A program made the translations under genes and the position numbers. From positions 868,001 to 932,000 of the forward strand of contig NC_079268.1 of NCBI RefSeq assembly GCF_947241705.1: a DNA stretch of 64,000 nt, given 5' to 3'. This document shows positions 10,701 to 19,802 of the stretch, piece after piece (position 1 is the first letter of the stretch; each line of letters starts with the position of its first letter). Below the pieces are notes generated by a model, which was given only the letters and a program-made list of their open reading frames with translations, was not told where the DNA came from and did no database searches. Source of the DNA: Saccharomyces mikatae IFO 1815 (taxonomy: Eukaryota > Ascomycota > Saccharomycetes > Saccharomycetales > Saccharomycetaceae).

Positions 10701-11418
10701 TTATATACATTACCAATGCTTTGAATTTGAAGTTGCTAATGATTATACAGAATCTCAGTTTCTTGAAAAAGTTCAGCACAAGATCGGTTTCACTGATAAA
10801 GAAAAGGAAAACATTTTACTTTGGACTAACTCAAATTTCCAGTTTCAAGGTTTATTATCAGATCAAAACACTTTCAAAGATGTGAGTAAAAGTTCTTTAC
10901 TTTTTGGTAGGATACTTCCTGAAGAATCGAAGTTGTTTAAAGAATTAAATCGTCTAGAGAATGTACAAGAATCTTCATTGGAAGATTTTATGGATGACGA
11001 AAACGTAACAGATAGACCTATAGAAGATGAGCAAGATCTAGGTATGGCAACAGAAAGTTCTGGCGATGTGAAGGGCCGTATAGTAGTTGTTCAGCAGTAT
11101 TTCAAAGATCTTGAAAATAAACACGGAATATCTTTCTTGTTCAATTTGATACCGAACGAAGCATTTCCTAAGACAAAAGACCGTTTACATGCAAAGTTTG
11201 GCCTTGGGCAGAAAGAGTTCTCAAAAATCAAACTAAGCATAGGTTATTCCACCGAAGAGGGCACGGTATTCAGAACTTTACAAGGATTTTTGGATGAAGA
11301 ATTGGAAAAGGTTATATTGTACGATATTATGTCCAACTTAGATTATATCTATATGGATCATCCGGATAGATTAAGATCACACTCTTCCTATGATAGACCA
11401 ATGATCATCAAAAACTGA
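7723..11418 (+). CDS. UBP15: Ubp15, ubiquitin-specific protease (USP7/HAUSP family)
   Basis: Cysteine protease that removes ubiquitin from substrates; the yeast member acts in peroxisomal protein import with Pex6 and in cell-cycle progression. The protein has 1231 residues against about 1230 in S. cerevisiae. An N-terminal MATH/TRAF domain (about 40-185) is followed by the catalytic USP domain from about 205 to 535, with the Cys box GFRNQGATCYLNSLLQ (Cys214), the QQ-type finger region and the His box HSGDISTGHYYTL. The long C-terminal half is made of ubiquitin-like folds as in USP7, with an acidic stretch near 1100. The ATG at 7723 is the first in frame, after an AT-rich leader. It converges on SCW10. 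Confidence 0.97.
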   Translation: MSSEDELGSIGTVSHGSAINKGTESVLPEVDEEVETLLEDVFTWNIPDWNELTNPKYNSPRFKIGDFEWDILLFPQGNHNKGVAVYLEPHPEEKLDETTGEKVAADPDWYCCAQFAIGISRPGNDETINLINKSHHRFNALDTDWGFANLIDLNNLKHPSKGRPLPFLNEGSLNITAYVRILKDPTGVLWHNFLNYDSKKVTGYVGFRNQGATCYLNSLLQSYFFTKYFRKLVYEIPTEHESPNNSVPLALQRAFYQLQVSDIPLDTMELTRSFGWDTAESFTQHDVQELNRILMDRLENNMKGTPVEGKLSEIFVGKMKSYIKCVNVDYESARVEDFWDLQLNVKNFKNLQESFDNYIEMELMNGENQYAAQDYGLQDAQKGVIFESFPPVLHLQLKRFEYDFNYDQMVKVNDKYEFPETIDLSPFVDKEVLKKSLDSGDKSRNPYVYNLHGVLVHSGDISTGHYYTLIKPGVEDQWYRFDDERVWRVTKKQVFQENFGCDRLPDEKVRTMTREDYQNYIIQRHTSAYMLVYIRQEQEEDLLRPVLESDVPNHVITRVREEIKERETREKEIREAHLYVTLRLHSMKEFIHYEGFDYFAHDGFKLFAEDLNDSNMQHINLKVLKTTKLSDVFSTIKESMDIPKERDVRYWKMDYRRNNTLRLTRPINFESVDITLQEALKTEKKRTLETRYGEEGVASINEDDKTLLETVSFLDLFIEEPYLELQFLSRLKEASLIQKAQLDDELISNIRTNLPKLTEGGIEPLFATENNSIFLFVKKYDPHTQRLCGFGHFAVNQLQQLTNLSAIIKNSIEDSNEKLVFYEEVQPGTINEVYMKETVYDADIDTGDIVSFEIPNAVLPDTFPIYPTINDFYSYLRYRVKLKFSKVDGSSEEYGVSNEIPESFEFWISAHAPYDDLARMVSKFAHVKPEYLKIFALYSNGKFVLKSTSLLNDYLLKDFNCDQIPPFAFEVLSVPLKELERLRPIKLYWLKDSYIHYQCFEFEVANDYTESQFLEKVQHKIGFTDKEKENILLWTNSNFQFQGLLSDQNTFKDVSKSSLLFGRILPEESKLFKELNRLENVQESSLEDFMDDENVTDRPIEDEQDLGMATESSGDVKGRIVVVQQYFKDLENKHGISFLFNLIPNEAFPKTKDRLHAKFGLGQKEFSKIKLSIGYSTEEGTVFRTLQGFLDEELEKVILYDIMSNLDYIYMDHPDRLRSHSSYDRPMIIKN

Positions 11419-11793
11419 TATATATTACTGTTACGTCAGATTTTGATGCTTCTCTCACTTTTTATATTTTTTACTAAGATGCTCTCAGTAGCCTACACTT
11501 TTTGATTAGGTAATGCTTTCCGGGTTTTATTCGCTTTGGGCGATGCCAAGTATATATGCGCCTATATATATATATATATTGTTCAACAAATGAACTTGTC
11601 TACAAGAGAGGAAAATAGACTGAACAATCTATTATACAAAAAGCATAAAATATACACTTTACAAAAGACGTGTAAATAAACAATATCATGATGGGAATGG
11701 AAGAGTAGGGATGGAGGAGGAATATCCCTTATCCATTCAGCTAATTCTTAAGAAAAAAGGAATAAAGAATTGGGCGTGTGAAGTTTCATTGAT
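11419..11793. other. Convergent intergenic region UBP15 / SCW10
   Basis: 375 bases between two convergent genes, so mainly 3' untranslated regions and terminators. It has an alternating TA run (about 11565-11579) and one exact match to the 11-base replication-origin consensus, listed separately. Confidence 0.5.
11460..11470 (+). other. Exact ARS consensus match (candidate replication origin)
   Basis: TTTTATATTTT fits WTTTAYRTTTW at all 11 positions, in a gene-free, AT-rich gap between convergent genes, a common place for yeast origins. The motif occurs often by chance in AT-rich DNA, so this is only a candidate. Confidence 0.3.
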
Positions 11794-12669
11794 TCAATCA
11801 CTTGATAGAATACCCCAGTATTTTTCAACACCATATTGACCATCTGCCTTCCACAAATCATTGAAAGCAGTGAATAAGTAACTTGAAGAACCACAAGAGC
11901 TTTTAATAGAAGAAATAGCAGCTTCTTGGTTTGCCTTAGATGGAACAGCTTCGCCATATGTATCCCCCTTGGATGGCCAACCAGTTTCGGTGATGACAAC
12001 GTCTTTTTTACCGCCACAAGCAGTGTAGACTCTTTCGATCTGTTCAAGCACCCAAGATCCAGCATCTTGAGCAGCAGTATTTTTATCGAAGTAGGCATGG
12101 GCGTTCACAGCCATATAGTCGGAGTAGTTACACAAATCAGGATTGTTAATAACAGCAATGAAGGTATCAACGGAAACAATCGAGCCTGTATAACCAGCAG
12201 AAGTTAAAGCGGATTTTGCAGTGGAGATATATTCTCCGACTTGAGTGGCAGTTGCAGATCCTTCATTAACTAGTTCGTTACCTACAGAAATAGTGGTAAC
12301 ATCATCCCAGGAGCCATAAGACTCAATTGCAGACTTAATAGTATCAACAGCTTCTTGAATTTTATCAACGTAATATATTCCTAAGAATAATTTCTGGCTT
12401 GAAGTTTTAGCTTGCAAGACATTTTCAACTTGACTACAATCAACACCATATAATCTGATGTTGTCAAAACCAGTCAACTGCTTCAGTTCTGAGGCGACTT
12501 GAGAAGAGGACTTACACGAACCATCATCGTTGTAAGGGCTGTAAGTAATCCCTTTAGCACCGGAGGCTGAGATACTGGATGAAGCGGAAGGTGAAGATGA
12601 AGATGAAGAAGAAGATGGTGAAGATGAAGATGAAGAAGAAGATGATGATGATGAAGATGAAGAAGAAGG

Positions 12670-12711
<42 letters not shown>

Positions 12712-13038
12712 GGTGGATGAATCAACAGGAGATACCGTGCTCGAAGACTTAAGTGTGGTGGTTTCTTCTTGGGAAATGATAACGTTGGCCGAAGTTGTCG
12801 GTTCCAAAATGGATGTTGTGGTTTGAGAGACAATGGCAGCGCTACTGGTGGTGGCTACAACTACATTCTCGTTAAGTGGGACAATTGTTTCCTTGCTGTT
12901 ACCAGAAACGACGACGGTGACTTGCGCATGAACCGTTGCGGTTACTACATCACGTTTTTCATGTTTATGGCGGATAGCTGGAGCTCCTAGAGCTCCGATT
13001 AATAGTGCAGAGATAGTGAAGAAATTTGAAAAACGCAT
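11794..13038 (-). CDS. SCW10: Scw10, secreted cell-wall glucanase-like protein (GH17)
   Basis: Soluble cell-wall protein of glycoside hydrolase family 17, thought to remodel beta-1,3-glucan during growth and mating. 414 residues. It has a signal peptide (1-20, core FFTISALLIGALG), a Kex2 site KR at 28-29, a serine/threonine-rich linker, and the GH17 barrel from about 163, with the two catalytic glutamates visible as GNELVNEG (Glu255) and TETGWPSKG (Glu351). The linker at 107-157 is almost pure serine with a few prolines, encoded by a trinucleotide repeat; it probably explains why the protein is about 25 residues longer than the 389-residue S. cerevisiae one as I recall it. The start at 13036-13038 opens the signal peptide. 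Confidence 0.97.
12671..12711. repeat. (GAT)13 trinucleotide repeat in SCW10 (poly-serine tract)
   Basis: Thirteen perfect GAT units on the plus strand read as ATC/TCA/GAT by frame; in the SCW10 frame they read TCA, serine. Looser GAT/GAA triplets continue leftward to about 12590. A perfect run of this size is prone to length change between strains. Confidence 0.9.
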
Positions 13039-13961
13039 GGCCGGGACACTTTTCTTGCGTTATTGATACTGCTTTTCAACAATTTAAAAAATGAACTAAG
13101 ATTGATAAAGGAAAGACGTGACAGTTGGATGCTCAATTCAATATTGCAAAAGTATAGTATCTATCTCTTCGTTAGACTATATAATAGATGAAGTAGGAAT
13201 GGAAAATTTTATTGTACGCATTTATAGATACATTTTAAAACAAACTCCACACATACATCCTTCTTCCCATTATAAATACTACAGTTTTGAAACATAAGTG
13301 GAAATGAAGGCTTATGGCTACGGCTCTATGTGAAGAAGGACCTGTGCACATAGAAACACGAATGGCCTTCAGGCGCGTGCGAGGTTTGTTACCATATTCT
13401 AATGTTTCAACGCGAATTTTTTCGTCCTCTACCAGCTCCTTTTTTCGCGCAATTGAAGTCTTGGCATTTTCTCTCGCGCTTTTTCTTTCTCCATAATCCT
13501 CGAGGACTTTTCCAGAAGAGGTAGATTGCTGGAAATGGCATTTCGCGAATCTAGACCGAAGATCTCTGGAGATCTGTAAAGAGAATATATTTGTCATGGA
13601 GGGCTTAGATAAAAAGAAATCCTGTTTGCCTTTCTTCAGAAAAAGAAAGAAAAGTCATTCCTTTTGATTATTACCATTCTTACTCTAAAGGCAAGTGGAG
13701 AATTGGTACGGCTCTTGTATATGGCTGTGCACGCCTCGGGAATAACTGTTTTTCCCCCACGGGATTGCCTTGCCTAGTGAGGCAGTGCACATTAAATCAT
13801 GCGGGTAATGATGAGTCCTGAGCTCAGCGGCTATTTAGCGAAAAGTAGTAAAATAAAAACGGTCACTGAGATTTGCCACTAAACAAAAGCCATTCTTGAG
13901 GGTAGTATAAAGATATTTGGGGAAAGAAATATATCGAGAAACGTATCGAAGGGACGAGATT
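13039..13961. promoter_or_regulatory. Divergent promoter region SCW10 / FKS3
   Basis: About 920 bases between SCW10 (leftward) and FKS3 (rightward). Two copies of the Ste12 pheromone-response core TGAAACA occur, on the plus strand at 13288-13294 and inverted at 13403-13409, which fits a mating role for SCW10. A 120-codon minus-strand frame (13235-13597) is open, but I regard it as chance. Confidence 0.55.
13288..13409. promoter_or_regulatory. Pair of inverted pheromone-response elements (TGAAACA)
   Basis: TGAAACA at 13288-13294 and its reverse complement TGTTTCA at 13403-13409 lie 250-370 bases upstream of the SCW10 start. Single TGAAACA motifs are frequent; two together near a mating-related wall gene are suggestive only. 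Confidence 0.35.
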
Positions 13962-16900
13962 ATGAATTTTATGAGTCCTAAGTTTGCTCTTACAGATGTC
14001 GAGTATCCTGCTTGGTGTCGAGACGATGAAGTTCCCATAACAATGCAAGAAATTAGAGATGTTTTTGTTCAACTTACTGAAAAGTTTGGATTCCAGAAAT
14101 CTTCTATGGAGAACATGTATCAGCATTTAATGGGGCAGTTGGACTCTAGAGCAAGCCGCACAGGTGCACAAAATGCATTGATATCGCTACATGTGTCATA
14201 TATTGGGGGCGAACATGCAAATTATAGGAAGTGGTATTTTGCCGCTCAGCTTGACTTGGATGAAGAAATTGGGTTTCAAAACATGCAACTGCATGGGAAA
14301 GCACGTCAAAGGAATGTGAAGATGGCAAAGAAAAGGGGTGTGTCCATCAAGGAACAGATTAAACAATGGAATGAGAAGGAACAAGAGTTCATCAACAATC
14401 ACCCAAAAATAACGCTAACTCAAGAACAATTGGAAGATCAGACAAACTTGAAAAGTGCGGACTACAAATGGAAGTTAAAGATGAAAAAGTTGTCGCCAGA
14501 AAATATGGTAAGACAGCTGGCTCTTTACTTGCTTTGTTGGGGAGAAGCCAACCAAGTCAGGTTTGCTCCAGAATGTCTTTGCTTTATTTTTAAATGTGCG
14601 CTTGACTATGACATTAGTACGTCAAGTGATGAAAAAACAGTGCAATTGCCTGAATATGCCTACTTAAATGACGTTATTACCCCCCTTTACGAATTTCTGA
14701 GAGGCCAAGTATACAAGAAAGATTCCAAGGGAAATTGGAAACGAAGAGAAAAGGATCACAAGAACATTATTGGTTATGATGACGTCAATCAACTGTTTTG
14801 GTATCCAGAAGGATTTGAGCGTATAATTTTAAATAATGGAGAACGATTAGTCGATAAGTCACTGGAGGAGAGGTACCTTTATTTCAAAGATGTCGCATGG
14901 CCAAAAGTATTCTACAAAACTTATAGAGAAACCAGAAGTTGGAAACATTGCTTTACAAATTTTAATAGATTCTGGATTATTCATTTTGCACCATTTTGGT
15001 TCTTCACAACCTTTAATTCCCCCACTTTGTACACCAAAAATTATGTTCAGTTGTTGAATAATCAACCTACACCTCAAGTGAGACTCTCAGTGATTGCCTT
15101 TGGGGGCACAATTGCGTGCTTAGTTCAAATCTTCGCCACAATATTTGAGTGGGGGTTTGTGCCTCGAGAGTGGCCAGGAGCTCAACATTTATCAAACAGA
15201 ATGACTGGTCTTCTCTTTTGTCTTGCAATTAATCTGGGGCCGTCAGTGTATGTTTTAGGATTTTTCGAGTGGGATGTTCATTCAAAATCTGCATATATTG
15301 TGTCCATTATTCAGTTGATCATTGCACTTTTAACTACTCTTTTTTTCGCTGTCAGGCCTTTGGGCGGTTTATTCCGTCCATACTTAAGTAAGGACAAAAA
15401 ACATCGAAGATATATCTCATCACAAACCTTTACCGCTTCATTTCCCAAGCTGACGGGACGAAGCAAATGGTTCTCCTATGGCTTATGGATATTCGTCTAC
15501 CTGGCAAAATATATTGAGTCTTATTTTTTTTTGACTTTATCCCTCAGGGACCCAATCAGAGTCCTATCTATTATGGATTTATCCAGATGCCACGGGGATT
15601 ATTTGTTGGGTCCCCTTCTGTGCAAGTGGCAAGCCAATATTACGTTGGTTCTTATGTTGCTTTCTGACTTGGGCCTATTTTTTCTCGATACTTACCTTTG
15701 GTACATTATTTGCAACTGTATTTTCTCCATTATACTATCCTTTTCTCTTGGTACCTCAATTCTCACACCATGGAAGAATGTATACTCCCGATTGCCTAAA
15801 AGGATATATTCCAAAATATTGGCTACTTCAGAAATGGATGTAAAGTTCAAAGCAAAAATATTGATATCACAAGTGTGGAACGCTATCGTTATATCAATGT
15901 ATAGAGAACATCTTCTTTCCATTGAGCATTTACAAAGACTTCTCTTCCAGCAAGTTGACTCTTTGATGGGAGATACAAGAACATTGAAATCTCCTACATT
16001 TTTTGTTGCTCAAGATGATTCAACTTTCAAGTCCATGGAATTTTTTCCTTCAAAATCAGAGGCAAAAAGAAGAATATCGTTTTTTGCTCAATCATTGGCA
16101 ACCCCCATTTCGGAACCTGTTCCAGTGGACTGTATGCCAACCTTCACCGTCTTGGTACCTCATTATTCAGAAAAAATTCTTTTGGGTTTAAAGGAAATCA
16201 TCAGAGAAGAATCCCCTAAAAGTAAAATTACAGTACTCGAGTATTTAAAGCATTTACATCCTACAGAATGGGAGTGCTTTGTTAAAGATACAAAACTATT
16301 GACCATGGAAAAGAGTTTTTTGAAAGAAGCGATGAATAAAGATGATGACGAAGACGGGCTGGAAACCCCAGATGCTCTATGCGATTCAAAGTCTAACCCT
16401 CTTTCCGATTACAATGATTCCCGAAAATTGGCTAGGGAAGATGATCTAATTAAGGAGAAAATCAATGACTTACCATTTTCTTACTTTGGCTTCAACTCAT
16501 CTGAACCGTCGTATACACTAAGAACAAGAATTTGGGCTTCATTACGAACACAGACTTTATATCGGACTCTTTCAGGTTTCATGAACTATTCTAAGGCTAT
16601 CAAACTGTTGTATCGGATTGAGAATCCCTCTTTGGTTGGCTTGTATCGTGGTAATAATGAAGCTTTGGAAAACGACTTAGAAAATATGGCGAGTAGGAAA
16701 TTTAAAATGGTTGTTGCTATGCAGAGATATGCAAAATTCAATAAAGATGAAATGGAGGCGACAGAACTACTTTTGAGAGCCTATCCAAATATGTTCATAT
16801 CTTACCTTCTGGAAGAGTTAGAGCAAGACACTTCAGAGAGAACATACTATTCATGTCTGACAAACGGCTATGCAGAATTTGATGAGGAAAGTGGGTTAAG

Positions 16901-19322
16901 AAAGCCAATATTTAAAATCCGCTTATCAGGCAATCCAATACTTGGCGATGGCAAATCGGACAACCAAAACCATTCCATTATATTCTATCGCGGTGAGTAT
17001 ATTCAAGTGATTGATGCAAACCAAGATAATTATTTGGAAGAATGTCTAAAGATACGATCCGTTTTAAGTGAGTTTGAAGAACTTGAGCTTAATTCGACAA
17101 TCCCGTACATTCCTGGTATTGAGTATGAGGAAGAACCACCGCCCATTGCTATAGTCGGTTCGAGAGAGTACATTTTCTCAGAAAATATTGGAGTGTTAGG
17201 TGATATTGCAGCGGGTAAAGAGCAGACTTTTGGAACCTTATTTGCAAGAACGTTAGCAGAAATTGGTGGTAAACTGCATTATGGACATCCTGATTTTCTT
17301 AATGGCATTTTTATGACCACCCGTGGTGGCCTATCCAAGGCGCAGAGAGGATTACATTTAAATGAAGATATATATGCCGGAATGAATGCCATTTGCCGTG
17401 GTGGAAGAATAAAACATAGTGATTACTATCAATGTGGTAAGGGTCGAGACCTGGGATTTGGCTCCATTTTGAATTTCACCACTAAAATAGGTGCAGGTAT
17501 GGGTGAACAACTATTATCAAGGGAATACTATTATTTGGGAACACAACTTCCAATGGATAGGTTTTTATCCTTTTTTTATGCACATCCTGGTTTCCACTTA
17601 AATAATCTTTTTATTTCCTTTTCGGTTCAGCTATTCTTCGTTCTATTGTTAAACTTGGGTGCTTTGAATCATGAAACAATAGCTTGCTTTTACAACAAGA
17701 ATGCACCCATCACAAACCTCGAGACCCCTGTTGGATGTTATAATATTCAACCCGCCCTACACTGGGTATCGATTTTTGTTCTGTCAATCTTTATCGTCTT
17801 TTTTATTGCCTTCGCACCCTTATTGATTCAAGAAATATTGGAAAAGGGTATTTGGAGAGCGACTTCAAGGTTCTTGCACCATCTTCTTTCGATGGCACCG
17901 CTGTTTGAGGTATTTGTTTGCCAAGTTTACTCGAACTCCTTATTGATGGACTTGACATTTGGTGGCGCAAAATACATATCTACGGGTCGTGGATTTGCAA
18001 TAACACGCCTTGATTTCTCTGCACTCTATTCTAGGTTTGTTAATATATCGATATACTCGGGGTTCCAAGTGTTCTTCATGTTATTATTTGCAATCATATC
18101 TATGTGGCAACCAGCCTTACTATGGTTTTGGATAACAGTGATCTCAATGTGCTTTGCACCTTTTATTTTCAACCCACACCAATTTGCGTTTATGGACTTC
18201 TTCATTGATTACAAAACTTTTATCCATTGGTTATTTTCAGGTAACACAAAGTATCAAAAAGAGTCGTGGGCAAATTTTGTCAAAAGTTCTCGATCAAGGT
18301 TTACTGGCTATAAAAATAAAACCATAAATGACATCTCCGAAGATTCGGACCATGACTCAAAGAAAGCAAGGTTTTGGAACGTTTTCTTTGCAGAATTATT
18401 TCTGCCATTTTGTGTATTCCTCTTTAATTTTACAGCATTTTCCTTCATAAATGCGCAAACAGGGGTCTCGGACGCAAAACCAACTAGTGCTGTCTTCCGG
18501 TTGTTACTCGTTACTTTTTTGCCAATCTTTTTTAACTCAATACTGCTTTTTCTGTTATTTTGGGTCTCTTTTTTTGTAGTTCCAGGATTATCATATTGTT
18601 GCAGAGACGCCGGTGCTGTGATCGCCTCTATTGCTCACACCTTCTCAGTTTTGGTCTATCTTTTAGATTTCGAACTGATGTGGTTTTTACAAGGTTGGAA
18701 CTTTACACGTACGTTGATACTACTTATTACATGCATCAATTTAAACTTGGTTCTTTTCAAGGTCTTCACAACTCTATTTTTGACAAGAGAGTATAAAAAC
18801 AATAGGGCACACTTGGCATGGTGGAACGGTAACTGGTATAATACAGGTATGGGATGGTCTGTCATTTTACAGCCCATAAGAGAATATTTCGTCAAGATTA
18901 TGGAATCAAGCTATTTTGCTGCGGATTTCTTTCTTGGCCACTTCCTTTTATACATTCAAACGCCTATAGTATTGTTACCATTTATCGATTACTGGCATAC
19001 AATGGTACTATTTTGGATGAACCCAAGAAATATCATCGCACATAAGAGGGTTCTAACTCGAAAGCAAAAACTGCTAAGAAGTACCATAGTTTCAAAATAC
19101 TTTTCCCTATATTTTGCCATTTTATGTCTATTGCTTTTCATGCTCATTGCGCCATTCTTTGCTAGTGATTTTGTACAAAACCCACAAGAATTGTTAGAAG
19201 GCACGCTTTTCGAGGGAATCTTTCAACCTAACGGTCAGAACAACAATGATACTGGCCCGAATGCCCCATCGACAATCATGACTACAACACCACCTCTGCC
19301 CATTTTTAAAACCGTTGCGTAG
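13962..19322 (+). CDS. FKS3: Fks3, 1,3-beta-glucan synthase catalytic-subunit homologue (sporulation)
   Basis: Plasma- or prospore-membrane glucan synthase of family GT48. Fks3 is needed for normal spore-wall assembly, unlike Fks1 and Fks2, which build the vegetative wall. The product has 1786 residues, matching the S. cerevisiae length of about 1785. It has a cytosolic N-terminal FKS1 domain, a first set of membrane spans (about 340-640), a large cytosolic GT48 domain with the conserved block RGGLSKAQRGLHLNEDIYAG and FFYAHPGFHLNN, and a second set of about ten spans to the C-terminus. The frame is open 15 codons upstream, but without an ATG; the ATG at 13962 (MNFMSPKFALTD) is the first usable start. 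Confidence 0.97.
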   Translation: MNFMSPKFALTDVEYPAWCRDDEVPITMQEIRDVFVQLTEKFGFQKSSMENMYQHLMGQLDSRASRTGAQNALISLHVSYIGGEHANYRKWYFAAQLDLDEEIGFQNMQLHGKARQRNVKMAKKRGVSIKEQIKQWNEKEQEFINNHPKITLTQEQLEDQTNLKSADYKWKLKMKKLSPENMVRQLALYLLCWGEANQVRFAPECLCFIFKCALDYDISTSSDEKTVQLPEYAYLNDVITPLYEFLRGQVYKKDSKGNWKRREKDHKNIIGYDDVNQLFWYPEGFERIILNNGERLVDKSLEERYLYFKDVAWPKVFYKTYRETRSWKHCFTNFNRFWIIHFAPFWFFTTFNSPTLYTKNYVQLLNNQPTPQVRLSVIAFGGTIACLVQIFATIFEWGFVPREWPGAQHLSNRMTGLLFCLAINLGPSVYVLGFFEWDVHSKSAYIVSIIQLIIALLTTLFFAVRPLGGLFRPYLSKDKKHRRYISSQTFTASFPKLTGRSKWFSYGLWIFVYLAKYIESYFFLTLSLRDPIRVLSIMDLSRCHGDYLLGPLLCKWQANITLVLMLLSDLGLFFLDTYLWYIICNCIFSIILSFSLGTSILTPWKNVYSRLPKRIYSKILATSEMDVKFKAKILISQVWNAIVISMYREHLLSIEHLQRLLFQQVDSLMGDTRTLKSPTFFVAQDDSTFKSMEFFPSKSEAKRRISFFAQSLATPISEPVPVDCMPTFTVLVPHYSEKILLGLKEIIREESPKSKITVLEYLKHLHPTEWECFVKDTKLLTMEKSFLKEAMNKDDDEDGLETPDALCDSKSNPLSDYNDSRKLAREDDLIKEKINDLPFSYFGFNSSEPSYTLRTRIWASLRTQTLYRTLSGFMNYSKAIKLLYRIENPSLVGLYRGNNEALENDLENMASRKFKMVVAMQRYAKFNKDEMEATELLLRAYPNMFISYLLEELEQDTSERTYYSCLTNGYAEFDEESGLRKPIFKIRLSGNPILGDGKSDNQNHSIIFYRGEYIQVIDANQDNYLEECLKIRSVLSEFEELELNSTIPYIPGIEYEEEPPPIAIVGSREYIFSENIGVLGDIAAGKEQTFGTLFARTLAEIGGKLHYGHPDFLNGIFMTTRGGLSKAQRGLHLNEDIYAGMNAICRGGRIKHSDYYQCGKGRDLGFGSILNFTTKIGAGMGEQLLSREYYYLGTQLPMDRFLSFFYAHPGFHLNNLFISFSVQLFFVLLLNLGALNHETIACFYNKNAPITNLETPVGCYNIQPALHWVSIFVLSIFIVFFIAFAPLLIQEILEKGIWRATSRFLHHLLSMAPLFEVFVCQVYSNSLLMDLTFGGAKYISTGRGFAITRLDFSALYSRFVNISIYSGFQVFFMLLFAIISMWQPALLWFWITVISMCFAPFIFNPHQFAFMDFFIDYKTFIHWLFSGNTKYQKESWANFVKSSRSRFTGYKNKTINDISEDSDHDSKKARFWNVFFAELFLPFCVFLFNFTAFSFINAQTGVSDAKPTSAVFRLLLVTFLPIFFNSILLFLLFWVSFFVVPGLSYCCRDAGAVIASIAHTFSVLVYLLDFELMWFLQGWNFTRTLILLITCINLNLVLFKVFTTLFLTREYKNNRAHLAWWNGNWYNTGMGWSVILQPIREYFVKIMESSYFAADFFLGHFLLYIQTPIVLLPFIDYWHTMVLFWMNPRNIIAHKRVLTRKQKLLRSTIVSKYFSLYFAILCLLLFMLIAPFFASDFVQNPQELLEGTLFEGIFQPNGQNNNDTGPNAPSTIMTTTPPLPIFKTVA

Positions 19323-19802
19323 GGGATGATAAAAAGTTACTTTAAATAGCTGATAAAGTGAGGCAGTGCTTACCATACTTAGCTCATTCACTGATAAATT
19401 CTCAGGCCAGCCCCGGCTATTCTTTTGCGCACTTTTGGTTCAATTTTTTCGCGGCTCGCGTTTTGTTTGCTTTTCTAATTTTACACTCAATTTTCGTGCC
19501 GCAAACGTGGAGATGGGAAAAAGAAAAGTTGGGAAAAATAACGAGATATTTCTACTTTTGGTATTCCTTAGACAGCCTGCGCGGTTTATCAGTAAAGTAT
19601 CCGATAATCCTCGAGATTTGAAAAACTTTTCCCTCTGTTGTTGACACAGATTTCTTTATTTAAGAGGAAAAGTCATGGTATTTTTCCTCGAATACATTAT
19701 ATATCCATAAATAGTTGTGTTGTTTTATTAAACTGTTTTAAAAATTATTTTGTTTTTACTATCCTGATAAAGCAAAACAACAAAGACAGCTGAATCTCAA
19801 CG
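19323..19802. promoter_or_regulatory. FKS3 3' end and GAS1 promoter
   Basis: 480 bases between two genes read rightward. The part next to GAS1 is AT-rich with a purine-rich, A-rich leader before the ATG, as expected for a highly expressed wall gene. I recognise no specific operator with confidence. Short open frames here look like noise. Confidence 0.5.

Noticed and set aside
12483-12833. Histidine-rich 116-codon frame on the minus strand
   Set aside because: It is the SCW10 serine repeat read in another frame of the same strand; the His run comes from the trinucleotide repeat.
13235-13597. 120-codon minus-strand frame in the SCW10/FKS3 promoter
   Set aside because: No domain, composition like non-coding DNA, and it occupies a divergent promoter; a similarly placed ORF in S. 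cerevisiae is regarded as dubious.
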